DNA from: Synechococcus sp. HK05 | GTDB lineage: Bacteria; Cyanobacteriota; Cyanobacteriia; PCC-6307; Cyanobiaceae | NCBI RefSeq assembly: GCF_019104765.1 | Contig: NZ_JAHRXJ010000002.1 | Location: 291,879 to 355,878, forward strand | Direction of reading: 5' to 3' | DNA length: 64,000 nt | Shown here: piece by piece, positions 57,619-64,000 of the stretch | Layout: each line of letters opens with the position of its first letter | Numbering within the stretch: position 1 is the first letter of the stretch | Translations under genes and position numbers: made by a program | The notes under the pieces: generated by a model | The model's input: the letters and a program-made list of their open reading frames with translations, nothing else | Told to the model about the DNA's origin: nothing | The model's database searches: none

Positions 57619-58020
57619 ATGTCGCACCGTTGGGCCGATTTCATCACCCCATCCACCCTGCAGCTCTCGCCGCTGCTCGAGGTGTTGCTGGAGCCGATCA
57701 GTTGCGCCCAGCAGCTTGCCTCGCTGCAGCTGGGGTTGCAGGAGGTGCTGGTGAACGCGGTGCGGCACGGCAACGCCAACGATCCCGGCAAATGCCTGCG
57801 GGTGCGCCGCATCGTGACCCCGCGTTGGTGGGTGTTTCAGGTGCAGGATGAAGGCTCTGGCGTGCCCAGCCATGCCCGCTGTGGGGTGTTGCCGGAGCAA
57901 GCCGATGCCCTGTGCGGCCGCGGATTGTTTCTGATTCACTCCTGCTTCGATGACGTGCGCTGGAGCGCGCGCGGCAACCGGGTGCAGGTGGCCTTGCGCC
58001 GGCAGCGAGGGCCTCAGTAA
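57619..58020 (+). CDS. RsbW-like serine kinase / HATPase_c anti-sigma-type protein
   Basis: About 133 residues, a GHKL ATPase: N box EVLVNAVRHGNAND, G1 box QDEGSGVPSH and G2 box GRGLFLIHSCFDDV. Such stand-alone domains phosphorylate STAS antagonists, such as the one at 29143-29490, in partner-switching control of sigma factors or of signalling enzymes. The ATG at 57619 is used; an in-frame TTG lies 9 bases upstream. Confidence 0.82.
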   Translation: MSHRWADFITPSTLQLSPLLEVLLEPISCAQQLASLQLGLQEVLVNAVRHGNANDPGKCLRVRRIVTPRWWVFQVQDEGSGVPSHARCGVLPEQADALCGRGLFLIHSCFDDVRWSARGNRVQVALRRQRGPQ

Positions 58021-58041
58021 CCCTTTCTCAGTGACCGTGCC

Positions 58042-58356
58042 TCAGTGACCGTGGCTTGGACAGCCCGGATCTTTCAGTTCGCCGCGCAACCAACCCAGCC
58101 CATGTTCGAGGAGGGCGATGGCCTGCTGCCGCTGGGGTGTGGCAACCGGTGCATGGGCTGGATTGGCCGGATCCAGCAGTTGCACCAGGGCCGCCGCGAT
58201 CTGTTCGGCGGCTCGCCGCTGCGGTTGGCCCTTGAGGGCATGCCACTGGCGGTTGTCGATGGTGAGCAGGCGATGCAAGGCCTCAGCCGTTTCGCGGCTG
58301 CCTTCCGGCCACGGTTCACGCGTTAACACTGGACGAAAGCTCGGCTGCAGGGCCAT
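58042..58356 (-). CDS. Small conserved-looking hypothetical protein
   Basis: About 104 residues from ATG 58356: FRPVLTREPWPEGSRETAEALHRLLTIDNRQWHALKGQ, then an Ala/Leu helix and WLRGELKDPGCPSHGH. All helical, no motif. I cannot name it. It is divergent from the next gene, the two ATGs being 9 bases apart. The plus-strand sequence preceding its stop holds two near-identical copies of CAGTGACCGTG (58029 and 58041). Confidence 0.65.
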   Translation of the reverse strand: MALQPSFRPVLTREPWPEGSRETAEALHRLLTIDNRQWHALKGQPQRRAAEQIAAALVQLLDPANPAHAPVATPQRQQAIALLEHGLGWLRGELKDPGCPSHGH

Positions 58357-58365
58357 CCTGGCGCC

Positions 58366-58638
58366 ATGCAGCAGCGTCCGAGGTCTCCCCACACGCCCAT
58401 TCGCTGGCTGCATCAGCTGGCGAATCTGATGGCGCAGGTGTCACGGGCCGAACGGCTCCGCAGTGGCGACGACAGCCTGCAGGCCCGGCGCCTGCGTCAA
58501 CGCATGGCATTGGCGCAGCGGGTGCTCGACCCCCTGCCCGCTCCGCTGCGGCCCAGCCATTGGAGCGAAACTGCCCTCTGGAGCGGCCTGCGCTGGGGTG
58601 GGCTCGGCTTGCTGCTGGCCCTGTGGCTCAAGCGCTGA
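58366..58638 (+). CDS. Small tail-anchored hypothetical protein
   Basis: A 90-residue basic protein (HTPIRWLHQLANLMAQVSRAERLRSGDDSLQARRLRQRMALAQRVLDP) ending in a hydrophobic helix (ALWSGLRWGGLGLLLALWLKR), so it is probably anchored by its C terminus. No family recognised. Divergent from the previous gene. Confidence 0.65.
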   Translation: MQQRPRSPHTPIRWLHQLANLMAQVSRAERLRSGDDSLQARRLRQRMALAQRVLDPLPAPLRPSHWSETALWSGLRWGGLGLLLALWLKR

Positions 58639-58651
58639 GCCAACCCGAGCC

Positions 58652-58975
58652 TCAGGCGGCCAGTCGGATCAGGGGCTCGAGCTCGGGGCGATCAAGAAGG
58701 GTCGGTTCCACCTCGGCGCTGGCGCCATTCAGGGGAGGCGCCGGCTGCGCTGCGGGAAGGCGATTGCCCCTGAGCCAGGCGTTGTGGAGCGCCCGGCGGC
58801 GCTGATCTTCCGCCAACACCAGCCGGTCTGCCGCCACCACAGGGCTTTCACCAGGGAGCAGGGGCGTGCGCAGGCAGATGCCGAAGCCATGGGCTTCCAC
58901 TTGCACACATCCCTCCATGAACACCGTCTGGAAGGTCCAGCCTGCCAACCAGCGCACGCTGAACGGATTGCTCAT
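58652..58975 (-). CDS. Small hypothetical protein
   Basis: About 107 residues from ATG 58975: FSVRWLAGWTFQTVFMEGCVQVEAHGFGICLRT, then a Leu/Arg-rich helix (DQRRRALHNAWLRGNRLP). Compact N-terminal part with two cysteines, unstructured-looking C terminus. Unknown. An upstream extension to 59053 overlaps the SAM methyltransferase gene and is not used. Confidence 0.6.
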   Translation of the reverse strand: MSNPFSVRWLAGWTFQTVFMEGCVQVEAHGFGICLRTPLLPGESPVVAADRLVLAEDQRRRALHNAWLRGNRLPAAQPAPPLNGASAEVEPTLLDRPELEPLIRLAA

Positions 58976-59031
58976 GCCCTCATCGCTTTGGGCGGACCCT
59001 ATGGCGTTTGGGCGATCACCACGGCCCAATG

Positions 59032-60087
59032 TCAGGGCTTGGTGGCACTCCACACGCGGGTCATCAGGTGGGAGCTGGCGCGGATGCTGCTGAAGCCGGC
59101 GCTGCTGAGGCGGGCCTCGATGTCATCGCCGATGTAGTCGCGGTAGTAGGGCTCGTGGAACACGCGGCGGAAGTTGTCCATGGCGGTTTCGAACTGGGGC
59201 GAATCCGCCAGTTGCACCGAATCCGCCAGCACGAGCACACCGCCGGGTTCGAGCACGCGGAAGCAGTCGTTGATCACGTTCTGGCGGGCTTCTGCTGGCA
59301 GCTCATGCAGCAGGAACACACAGGTGATGCCCTGCATGCTGCCGCTGGCGAAGGGCATGGCCTCACCATTGCCCTGCACCAGCTGGGGGCATTCATTGGG
59401 CAGTTGGCTGAGCCAGCGGTTGGCCTGGCGCAGGTAGGAAGCGGAGAGATCCAATCCCACCAGTTGCGCCTGTGGCAGCGCCGCCCGCACCTGGCGCAGG
59501 GTGCGACCGGTGCCGGTGGCCACATCCAGCACCCGCAGCTGGGAGGCCGGTCGATCGCTGAAGGCCCGCAGGCCTTGTACCAGCGGCTTGATCACGCGGC
59601 GCCGCATGGGATCAGCGGTGCCGTTGAAGAGGATCTCCACCTGCAGGTCGTACAGCGAGGCGGAGTGATCGCTCAGATAGCCATCGGTTTGATGGTGGAA
59701 GTTCTGGAGGTAGTAGTCGGGATAGTTCTCGCTCTGCACCTCCCGCGGTAGGTCGGTCACGTTGCGCTCGCTGCGCCGGTTCCAGGTGCTGGGCATGTCG
59801 AGCCACACCATCGGATAGCGCGCCGCCCAATCCAGCCAGGGCGCGTCGAACAGCAGGCTGGTGGGATAGAGCCCCTGCTCGGCTTCCTCCCAATCGGTCT
59901 CCATCAGCGCTGCGTTGGCGGCCTGCAGATCCATCAGCATCTGCGGCGGAATCGGCCGCGTTTTGGGGGCACCCTGAGGCGCCACCAGCTCCATCAGCTT
60001 GGTGCTCACTTCCTTGTGGGCCACGCCCACCAGGCTCTTGCCCTGCTGCAAGGCCTGATAGGCGAGCTTGGTGAGGGTGTCAGCCAT
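59032..60087 (-). CDS. Class I SAM-dependent methyltransferase
   Basis: A 351-residue protein: N-terminal helical region (residues 1-120, FDAPWLDWAARYPMVWLDMPSTWNRR), then a Rossmann methyltransferase with motif I LRVLDVATGTGRTLRQVR near residue 187, motif II VGLDLSASYLRQA and motif IV GEAMPFASGSMQGITCVFLLHELPAEARQ. The pattern is like UbiE/COQ5 or lipid methyltransferases of phototrophs. The substrate is unknown; a quinone or lipid is plausible. Confidence 0.86.
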   Translation of the reverse strand: MADTLTKLAYQALQQGKSLVGVAHKEVSTKLMELVAPQGAPKTRPIPPQMLMDLQAANAALMETDWEEAEQGLYPTSLLFDAPWLDWAARYPMVWLDMPSTWNRRSERNVTDLPREVQSENYPDYYLQNFHHQTDGYLSDHSASLYDLQVEILFNGTADPMRRRVIKPLVQGLRAFSDRPASQLRVLDVATGTGRTLRQVRAALPQAQLVGLDLSASYLRQANRWLSQLPNECPQLVQGNGEAMPFASGSMQGITCVFLLHELPAEARQNVINDCFRVLEPGGVLVLADSVQLADSPQFETAMDNFRRVFHEPYYRDYIGDDIEARLSSAGFSSIRASSHLMTRVWSATKP

Positions 60088-60217
60088 GGAGCTGGGCGAG
60101 GGTGCAGCGGTCTCCTATTCCAACGGATCCCAGCCGGCACCGTGATCGGTTGGGGCCAGGCGCCGTTCTGTGCCGCATTGAACCCAGATCACGATTCATG
60201 GAGCGCCTGGTATTTCC

Positions 60218-60231
60218 GTAGCAACCGCTAC
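60218..60231. promoter_or_regulatory. Palindrome GTAGC-N4-GCTAC (fits NtcA GTA-N8-TAC)
   Basis: A 14-base inverted repeat with perfect 5-base arms in the gap between the divergent methyltransferase and the small gene at 60266. It satisfies the NtcA consensus GTA-N8-TAC, but no TAN3T box is seen at the usual distance, and such 6-base matches occur by chance in a window this long. Confidence 0.35.
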
Positions 60232-60265
60232 AGAATGAATGCAAGCGAATCCCCCGGAGGATGTG

Positions 60266-60493
60266 ATGGGACCCTCAATCCACACCTCTCAGAGCGAGCC
60301 TCTGTTTGTGGAATGGATGCGGCATCGCCAACAGGAGCAGCGCCGCCACGAGCCGGTGGTGGCCCAGCGCCATGCCACTGCTGATGGCAGCGAGGCCTCC
60401 AACGTGCGTGCCCAGGAAGTGGCCTGGGCTGAGCGCCATGCCCACGACCGCCGTTTGCACGACAGCGCCATCGCCCAGCTGCGTCACGACTGA
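60266..60493 (+). CDS. Small hypothetical protein with strong ribosome-binding site
   Basis: A 75-residue, His/Arg/Gln-rich soluble protein (FVEWMRHRQQEQRRHEPVVAQRHA ...). The ATG at 60266 is set by a clear GGAGG at 60256-60260; upstream in-frame starts lack one. No family recognised. It is the last ordinary-looking core gene before the accessory end of the window. Confidence 0.7.
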   Translation: MGPSIHTSQSEPLFVEWMRHRQQEQRRHEPVVAQRHATADGSEASNVRAQEVAWAERHAHDRRLHDSAIAQLRHD

Positions 60494-60517
60494 GCCGAGA
60501 ACGACTCAGCCAGCCAC

Positions 60518-60543
60518 AAAAAAGCCCCGGTTGAACCGGGGCT
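60518..60543 (-). terminator. Rho-independent terminator (minus strand)
   Basis: Stem AGCCCCGG / CCGGGGCT with loop TTGAA at 60523-60543, followed on the minus strand by six T (A6 at 60518-60523). It lies 22 bases after a stop codon at 60566, but the gene it once served is missing except for its last codons. It could also stop plus-strand transcripts weakly. Confidence 0.75.
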
Positions 60544-60565
60544 GCTGGAGACAGTCCGGCGCTGA

Positions 60566-60613
60566 TCAGGCGTCGTAGTACATGGTGGACGAGTCACTGC
60601 CTTTTGTGCTCGA
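60566..60613 (-). pseudogene. Orphan 3' gene end (remnant) before terminator
   Basis: An open stretch of 15 codons, encoding SSTKGSDSSTMYYDA and a stop, closed upstream by an in-frame TAG and correctly spaced from the terminator. It looks like the 3' terminus of a host gene whose body is absent. Such cut-off gene ends are typical of integration sites. The parent gene is not recognised. Confidence 0.45.
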
Positions 60614-60662
60614 CTAAAACCATTGCTATGACTGACCTGGGTTAATTTCGGCAAATCTCATC

Positions 60663-60695
60663 TTGGGGACCATCTTGGGGACATTTCTTGGGGAC
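60663..60695. repeat. Three direct repeats of TTGGGGAC
   Basis: Copies at 60663-60670, 60675-60682 and 60688-60695, spaced 12 and 13 bases start to start, close to the remnant gene end. They resemble arm-type or att-proximal integrase-binding repeats in geometry, but no integrase gene is present in the window. Confidence 0.75.
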
Positions 60696-60789
60696 CCAAG
60701 CCCCTGGATCTGGCTGGGGGAGACGTAACGGGGTGAGACATGAAGCGTCCTGAGAGCCCCTGCCACGTCGTCCAGGCTGCAGCAACGGT

Positions 60790-61005
60790 TCACTCATTTC
60801 GGCAATGCTCCACAGCGCACGGCGATTCGGAGCACAACTCGATTGTTAAGACGACAAAGCTCCCACCAGCCCGGCAGGAAGGGCTTAGGTGCCCGCTCAG
60901 CACGAGAGCGTCAAAGACCTGATCGACAGCCTTGTCGGTTGGCTCCAGGTTGATGCCCTTTGCAATGCGCAGGAACGTCTGCTTGGTGGGAAGAAACTCA
61001 GTCAT
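60790..61005 (-). CDS. Doubtful 71-residue protein in border region
   Basis: An ATG frame (MTEFLPTKQTFLRIAKGINLEP start). The first 35 residues are protein-like (PTKQTFLRIAKG ... DKAVDQVFDAL); the last 35, with five cysteines, look like read-through into non-coding DNA, so it may be a 3'-truncated gene. The ATG overlaps the stop of a frame upstream (ATGA). Confidence 0.35.
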   Translation of the reverse strand: MTEFLPTKQTFLRIAKGINLEPTDKAVDQVFDALVLSGHLSPSCRAGGSFVVLTIELCSESPCAVEHCRNE

Positions 61006-61208
61006 GCCCTGGTGTTAGCACCAATGCCGTTGAGAGGAATCTGAATCCCGTCCAGGTGTGTCGACCGATAGCCAGGAGCTTTGGCCTGGATCACCAGCCT
61101 GGCCTTCCTATCAGACAGGCCTCGTGCCTCCAGCTTCTCCGGCGTGAGGAGGTGGAGGCTTCGGCGACGATTAGATCGGCGGGTGCTTTGCCTCAGCTGT
61201 GCCCAGGC
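61002..61208 (-). pseudogene. 5'-truncated reading frame coupled to the previous one
   Basis: 68 codons open after an in-frame TAA, with no good start codon. The last 45 residues (LTPEKLEARGLSDRKARLVI ... THLDGIQIPLNGIGANTRA) read like real protein. It ends in ATGA with the 71-residue frame, an arrangement typical of an operon, so the pair may be a decayed two-gene unit. Confidence 0.35.
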
Positions 61209-61232
61209 TTAATCCGTATCGCTCGGTCCGTC

Positions 61233-61955
61233 TCATTGGTTCGCCAGCAGCTCCTTGAGGCGCCGGGCTGCGGTGGGCCCGATCGCCAGTGGCTGCTCAA
61301 AACCATGAAAAAACAACAGCGTGAGCGAACGGGACACGCGCTTCAAGGTGCGCAGCGCCGCCAGGCTGATGATCGTGGAACGATCGAGACGTGGAAACTG
61401 GTCCTCCGGTAACAAGCCATCCCACTCGCCAAGCAGGCGGTTCAACACCAACGGATCACGATCCACCAGCTGGAGATGCGAGCTTTTGCCCATGGCCACC
61501 ACCCACAGCACAGCATCCAAGCGGATCTGATCGTGGCAGCCTGAGCGATCAAGCCAGAAGCCTTCGGTGTCACTGGAGCCGGGATCGTTGGCATCAGCAT
61601 CAGTCCTCGCCGCAAGCAACCGCTCCAAGCAGAGGGCAAGCCGCTCTGGACGAACCGGCTTAAGCAGATAATCGCGCACTCCAGCATCAAAAGCCTGGAT
61701 GGCGAAATCGCGGTAGGCCGTGGTGATCACCACCTGGCAAGCGCCAGGAAGCATGGACAGAAGCGCTGATCCGTGGACGCTTCCGAGGCGAAGATCCAGA
61801 AACACAAGATCTGGTGGCGCCGCCTGCACCGCAGCAATGGCTTGCTCCAGGCAATGCGCCTGGGCCTGCACTCTCACCTGGGGATGCTGCTCCAATAAGG
61901 CCCTGAGATGCCTCATGGCAGCAGGCTCATCCTCCACCAACAAGGCCTCAAGCAT
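61233..61955 (-). CDS. LytTR-type response regulator
   Basis: A 240-residue regulator. The receiver domain (residues 1-118) has the acidic pair in LVEDEP, phosphoacceptor D54 in VFLDLRLG, and K99 in LLKPVRP. The C-terminal LytTR DNA-binding domain (about 140-238) has LDAVLWVVAMGKSSHLQLVDRD and FPRLDRSTIISLAALRTLKR. LytTR proteins bind paired direct repeats on one face of DNA. Its start overlaps the end of the kinase gene by 8 bases. Confidence 0.92.
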   Translation of the reverse strand: MLEALLVEDEPAAMRHLRALLEQHPQVRVQAQAHCLEQAIAAVQAAPPDLVFLDLRLGSVHGSALLSMLPGACQVVITTAYRDFAIQAFDAGVRDYLLKPVRPERLALCLERLLAARTDADANDPGSSDTEGFWLDRSGCHDQIRLDAVLWVVAMGKSSHLQLVDRDPLVLNRLLGEWDGLLPEDQFPRLDRSTIISLAALRTLKRVSRSLTLLFFHGFEQPLAIGPTAARRLKELLANQ

Positions 61956-63051
61956 GGATGAGCTGTCCCTGCCTGACGGGTAACTCCACCGTCACACGGG
62001 TGAGATCATCGTTGTTGCTGACGCGCAATGTGGCAGCCGACCCATAGAACAAATCCAGTTGTTGTCTGATCGCCTCCAAGCCGTAGCCTCCCCCATGGGC
62101 TGCTTGCCAGTGACCCGTGTTAGCCACAGACAAGATCAGGACTTGGCCCTCACAGCGACAGCGCACCTGAATCCGTAGCAAGCCATCGAAACCAGTAGAG
62201 CCATGCTTGAACGCATTTTCTACCAGGGGTTGCAGCAGAAACCGAGGCACCCGGTGCTGCAGCACGTCCTTGTCAACAAGGAATTCTGAGCGAAACCGTT
62301 CAGCAAAGCGAAGCTCCTGAACACTGATGTAGCCCTCGAGAGCATCCAGTTGCAACTGCAAAGGCTCCAGCAACTCAGGCTTTGCGATCGTGTAGCGAAG
62401 ATAGTCTGCTAGGCCGTTCGATCCTTCCTGCACCGCATCGGGATCGTGGCGACAAGAAGCGATGGCGGTGAGACCATTCAATAAGAAATGGGGCTGAAAC
62501 GCTGAGGTGAGAAACCGCAACTGGGCTTGAACCAACGCCTTTTCCTGCTGGCCTCGCCTGACTTCGCTGTGCTGCAGGTCACGAGCATTCAGAAACAGAA
62601 GGAAGAATCCAGCCCAAACCAGAAGACGCAGGAGTAACCCGCCATATGCAATCCAGGTTTTCGCAGCAAATTGCAAATCCGTATAGACATATTGATCAGC
62701 GAGACCTGGCAGCAATCGCATCAAGCCATGCACAACGACAATCAGGATGCTGACGAACAGAACCATGCTGATGAGCAAGACCACGGTTCGTCGCCTGCCC
62801 CGTAGTGAGCCCCAGCTTGAATTGCGCATGAACCGTCGTTGCATCCAAGCGCAGAACAGGAAACCAGGAATCGCCCAGAACAACATCAGTGCAACGCCAG
62901 ATTCGGGCTGGATCGGCACATGCGCCCAACCCCAGCTGGAGGTGTAGGCATCAAGACCGATGGCGAGCCAGAACAGAGCGTTGAAGCACAACAAGCGATG
63001 GTTTCGCACCCAGACGATCCATTGGCGCCGCCTCATCGTCAACATTTGCAT
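61948..63051 (-). CDS. LytS/YehU-type membrane sensor histidine kinase
   Basis: About 367 residues from ATG 63051 (63045 and 63036 are alternatives; upstream sequence is not protein-like). Four transmembrane helices (LLCFNALFWLAIGLD, ALMLFWAIPGFLFCAW, VVLLISMVLFVSILIVVVHG, GGLLLRLLVWAGFFLLFL). They are followed by a His_kinase domain with H-box FQPHFLLNGLTAIASC, N box PLVENAFKHGST and G box GGGYGLEAIRQQL. No extracytoplasmic sensor domain of size, so the signal is likely sensed in the membrane. Confidence 0.9.
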   Translation of the reverse strand: MQMLTMRRRQWIVWVRNHRLLCFNALFWLAIGLDAYTSSWGWAHVPIQPESGVALMLFWAIPGFLFCAWMQRRFMRNSSWGSLRGRRRTVVLLISMVLFVSILIVVVHGLMRLLPGLADQYVYTDLQFAAKTWIAYGGLLLRLLVWAGFFLLFLNARDLQHSEVRRGQQEKALVQAQLRFLTSAFQPHFLLNGLTAIASCRHDPDAVQEGSNGLADYLRYTIAKPELLEPLQLQLDALEGYISVQELRFAERFRSEFLVDKDVLQHRVPRFLLQPLVENAFKHGSTGFDGLLRIQVRCRCEGQVLILSVANTGHWQAAHGGGYGLEAIRQQLDLFYGSAATLRVSNNDDLTRVTVELPVRQGQLIHA

Positions 63052-63144
63052 GGGTGGGTAGGAAACAAGATGGCACAACGAAACACACCGTGCAACAGCG
63101 TGAGCGTGCCATGGAGCTAGCAGTCTCCCTCGCCCCATGGTGAT

Positions 63145-63180
63145 GACACGTTCATTCCCTGAAACGACCGATTCATTCCC
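63145..63180. promoter_or_regulatory. Paired direct repeats, candidate LytTR operator
   Basis: Two 15-base repeats, GACACGTTCATTCCC at 63145-63159 and GACCGATTCATTCCC at 63166-63180, identical at 12 of 15 positions and 21 bases apart start to start. A further TTCATTCAC lies at 63213. LytTR regulators such as YpdB and BtsR bind direct repeats at this 21-base phase. They lie in the region shared by the kinase gene and the DUF4347 gene. Confidence 0.55.
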
Positions 63181-63215
63181 GCCAAGCCCACCAGCGCTTG
63201 CAGGGGCAAGCATTC

Positions 63216-63232
63216 ATTCACTAGAGGTGAAT
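63216..63232. repeat. Inverted repeat ATTCAC-N5-GTGAAT
   Basis: Perfect 6-base arms with a 5-base spacer (TAGAG), 22 bases upstream of the DUF4347 ATG. It could be an operator or simply part of the TTCATT repeat group just upstream. Confidence 0.5.
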
Positions 63233-63254
63233 CACTCGAAATCCACTCACACCG

Positions 63255-64000
63255 ATGGCCAGCTCAACAGTGCTGTCAACGTTGTGCGTCGCCCAGAAGG
63301 CTGGAACGCCAACAGATGTGCTGCTGGTCGCCGATGGCAGCTGCACCAAGATCCGCGAGCTCCTGGCGGAAGCGCTGGTGCCGGTGCTCTGGCTGGATGG
63401 CGATCAGGATCCGCTTGAGGCGGTGTCGGCCGCCCTGGCGCAGCGGCGACGGCAGGGGCAGCCGGTGCAGACGCTGCACTGGGTCAGTCACGGCAGTCCA
63501 GGTGTGATGCAGGTGGGCGCCAGGGCGATCAACAGCGCCAACTTGCTTGCCAACGCCCACAACCTCACCCAATGGGAGCTCAGCAGCCTGGCCCTGTGGA
63601 GTTGCGAAGCCGGGTCCGATCGCCGCTTCATCGCTCTGTGGGAAGAGCTCACCGGCGCCAGCGTGTGGAGCAGCAGCGGTGTGCTCGGACACCTCGAGGG
63701 CGGGAGCTGCGATTGGGCGGTTACGTCGAGCTCTGCAATAGAGGCGCCTGCATTGCCAGTTACCGCTGCGCAGCAGCAGTCTTGGACCGGGCAGCTGACT
63801 GCCACCAGCACCACCACCATCAACGAATTCGGGACTGTTAACGATGTCTACACGAGCGACGGCACCATTTATGTGGCAACTGGCGGTGGCCTGAGCATCT
63901 CCACTAACGGCGGTGCAACATTTACAAACTATACTACAACTGCTGGCCTGGGTTCCAATGCCGTCACCGCCGTCTACGAGAGTGGTGGCATCATTTATGC
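63255..64000 (+). CDS. DUF4347-domain protein with Asp-box-like repeats (3' end beyond window)
   Basis: The first 248 codons of an open frame that runs past the window end. Residues 18-150 are a DUF4347 domain (DVLLVADGS ... WVSHGSPGVMQVGARAINS ... WELSSLALWSCEAGSD), the N-terminal domain of many large exported cyanobacterial proteins. H79 (SHG) and C117 (SCEAG) are spaced like the His/Cys pair of caspase/CHAT-type peptidases. After a linker, repeats of about 42 residues begin (VNDVYTSDGTIYVATGGG, then VTAVYESGGIIYA) with an Asp-box-like STNGGATF, suggesting a beta propeller. No classical signal peptide. Confidence 0.85.
   Translation, partial: MASSTVLSTLCVAQKAGTPTDVLLVADGSCTKIRELLAEALVPVLWLDGDQDPLEAVSAALAQRRRQGQPVQTLHWVSHGSPGVMQVGARAINSANLLANAHNLTQWELSSLALWSCEAGSDRRFIALWEELTGASVWSSSGVLGHLEGGSCDWAVTSSSAIEAPALPVTAAQQQSWTGQLTATSTTTINEFGTVNDVYTSDGTIYVATGGGLSISTNGGATFTNYTTTAGLGSNAVTAVYESGGIIY

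Larger units (their letters stand above)
60614..61232. other. Gene-poor accessory border region
   Basis: About 620 bases between the orphan gene end and the response regulator, visibly less GC-rich than the preceding core. It contains the TTGGGGAC repeats, a doubtful 71-codon minus-strand frame and an upstream remnant frame joined to it by ATGA. No tRNA, transposase or clear promoter was found. Confidence 0.6.

Noticed and set aside
58029..58052. Repeated CAGTGACCGTG as a regulatory element
   Set aside because: Only two short copies around a gene end; probably a local duplication without further support.
60960..61412. 150-codon plus-strand frame across the border into the response regulator
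   Set aside because: No ribosome-binding site, no motif, and it runs antisense into a certain gene.
63137..63418. 93-codon plus-strand frame before the DUF4347 gene
   Set aside because: Its second half is in the wrong frame of DUF4347 and its first half covers the repeat-bearing intergenic DNA.

Overview
The window is a compact, GC-rich piece of a cyanobacterial chromosome, most like the Cyanobium / alpha-Synechococcus (picocyanobacterial) group. The sequence shows oxygenic-phototroph genes (Psb28, a PAM68-like PSII assembly factor, GUN4, phylloquinone menD/menB, solanesyl diphosphate synthase), several families restricted to or typical of cyanobacteria (DUF1350, DUF1816, DUF3082, DUF3288), an uninterrupted dnaE (many other cyanobacteria carry an intein-split dnaE), and very short intergenic gaps with frequent ATGA or 3'-3' overlaps. 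The genus-level placement is inference from gene content and style, not from a search.

Layout. 1-6.9 kb, plus strand: menD (5' end outside the window), menB, an L,D-transpeptidase, glgA, a membrane-anchored unknown, murF and a Coq4-like gene. 6.9-12.5 kb, minus strand: a tight operon ubiD - Rrf2-type regulator - aroA - MnmD-like methyltransferase - glmU. 12.5-17.1 kb, plus: comB, a Nit1-type amidase, amiC, murI, solanesyl diphosphate synthase. 17.1-26.8 kb is mixed: HAD phosphatase, acs, DUF1350, peroxiredoxin, a DEDDh exonuclease, tRNA-Pro(UGG), a run of small minus-strand genes, msrA and an ABC exporter. 26.8-36.9 kb, plus: trpD, carA, a STAS protein, mini-RNase III, an rRNA methyltransferase with long low-complexity tails, gatA, dnaE. 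36.9-46 kb: PAM68-rpsO-ruvA, a lipoprotein, an EamA transporter, dnaG, umuDC with a LexA-like box, a choloylglycine-hydrolase-family enzyme and a pentapeptide-repeat protein. 46-60.5 kb: small nuclease-like proteins, rsmA, ispE, pdhB, secD-secF plus a coupled small membrane protein, two tandem PerM/AI-2E permeases, psb28, mnmH, gun4, a RsbW-like ATPase and small unknowns.

From about 60.5 kb the character changes. There is a terminator with an orphan 3' gene end, a triple TTGGGGAC repeat, about 600 bases with only decayed or doubtful frames, then a LytS/LytR-type two-component pair and, divergently, the start of a DUF4347-type surface or exported protein that runs out of the window. The shared intergenic region holds 15-base direct repeats spaced 21 bases apart, the geometry expected for a LytTR-domain regulator. 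This accessory end is the most interesting part of the window.

Functional themes: peptidoglycan (murF, glmU, murI, amiC, L,D-transpeptidase), quinones (menD/menB for phylloquinone; solanesyl-PP synthase, ubiD and coq4 plausibly for plastoquinone), tRNA U34 modification (MnmD-like, MnmH), replication and SOS repair (dnaE, dnaG, ruvA, umuDC), and photosystem or tetrapyrrole maintenance (psb28, pam68, gun4). All assignments were made by reading motifs; no database search was run.
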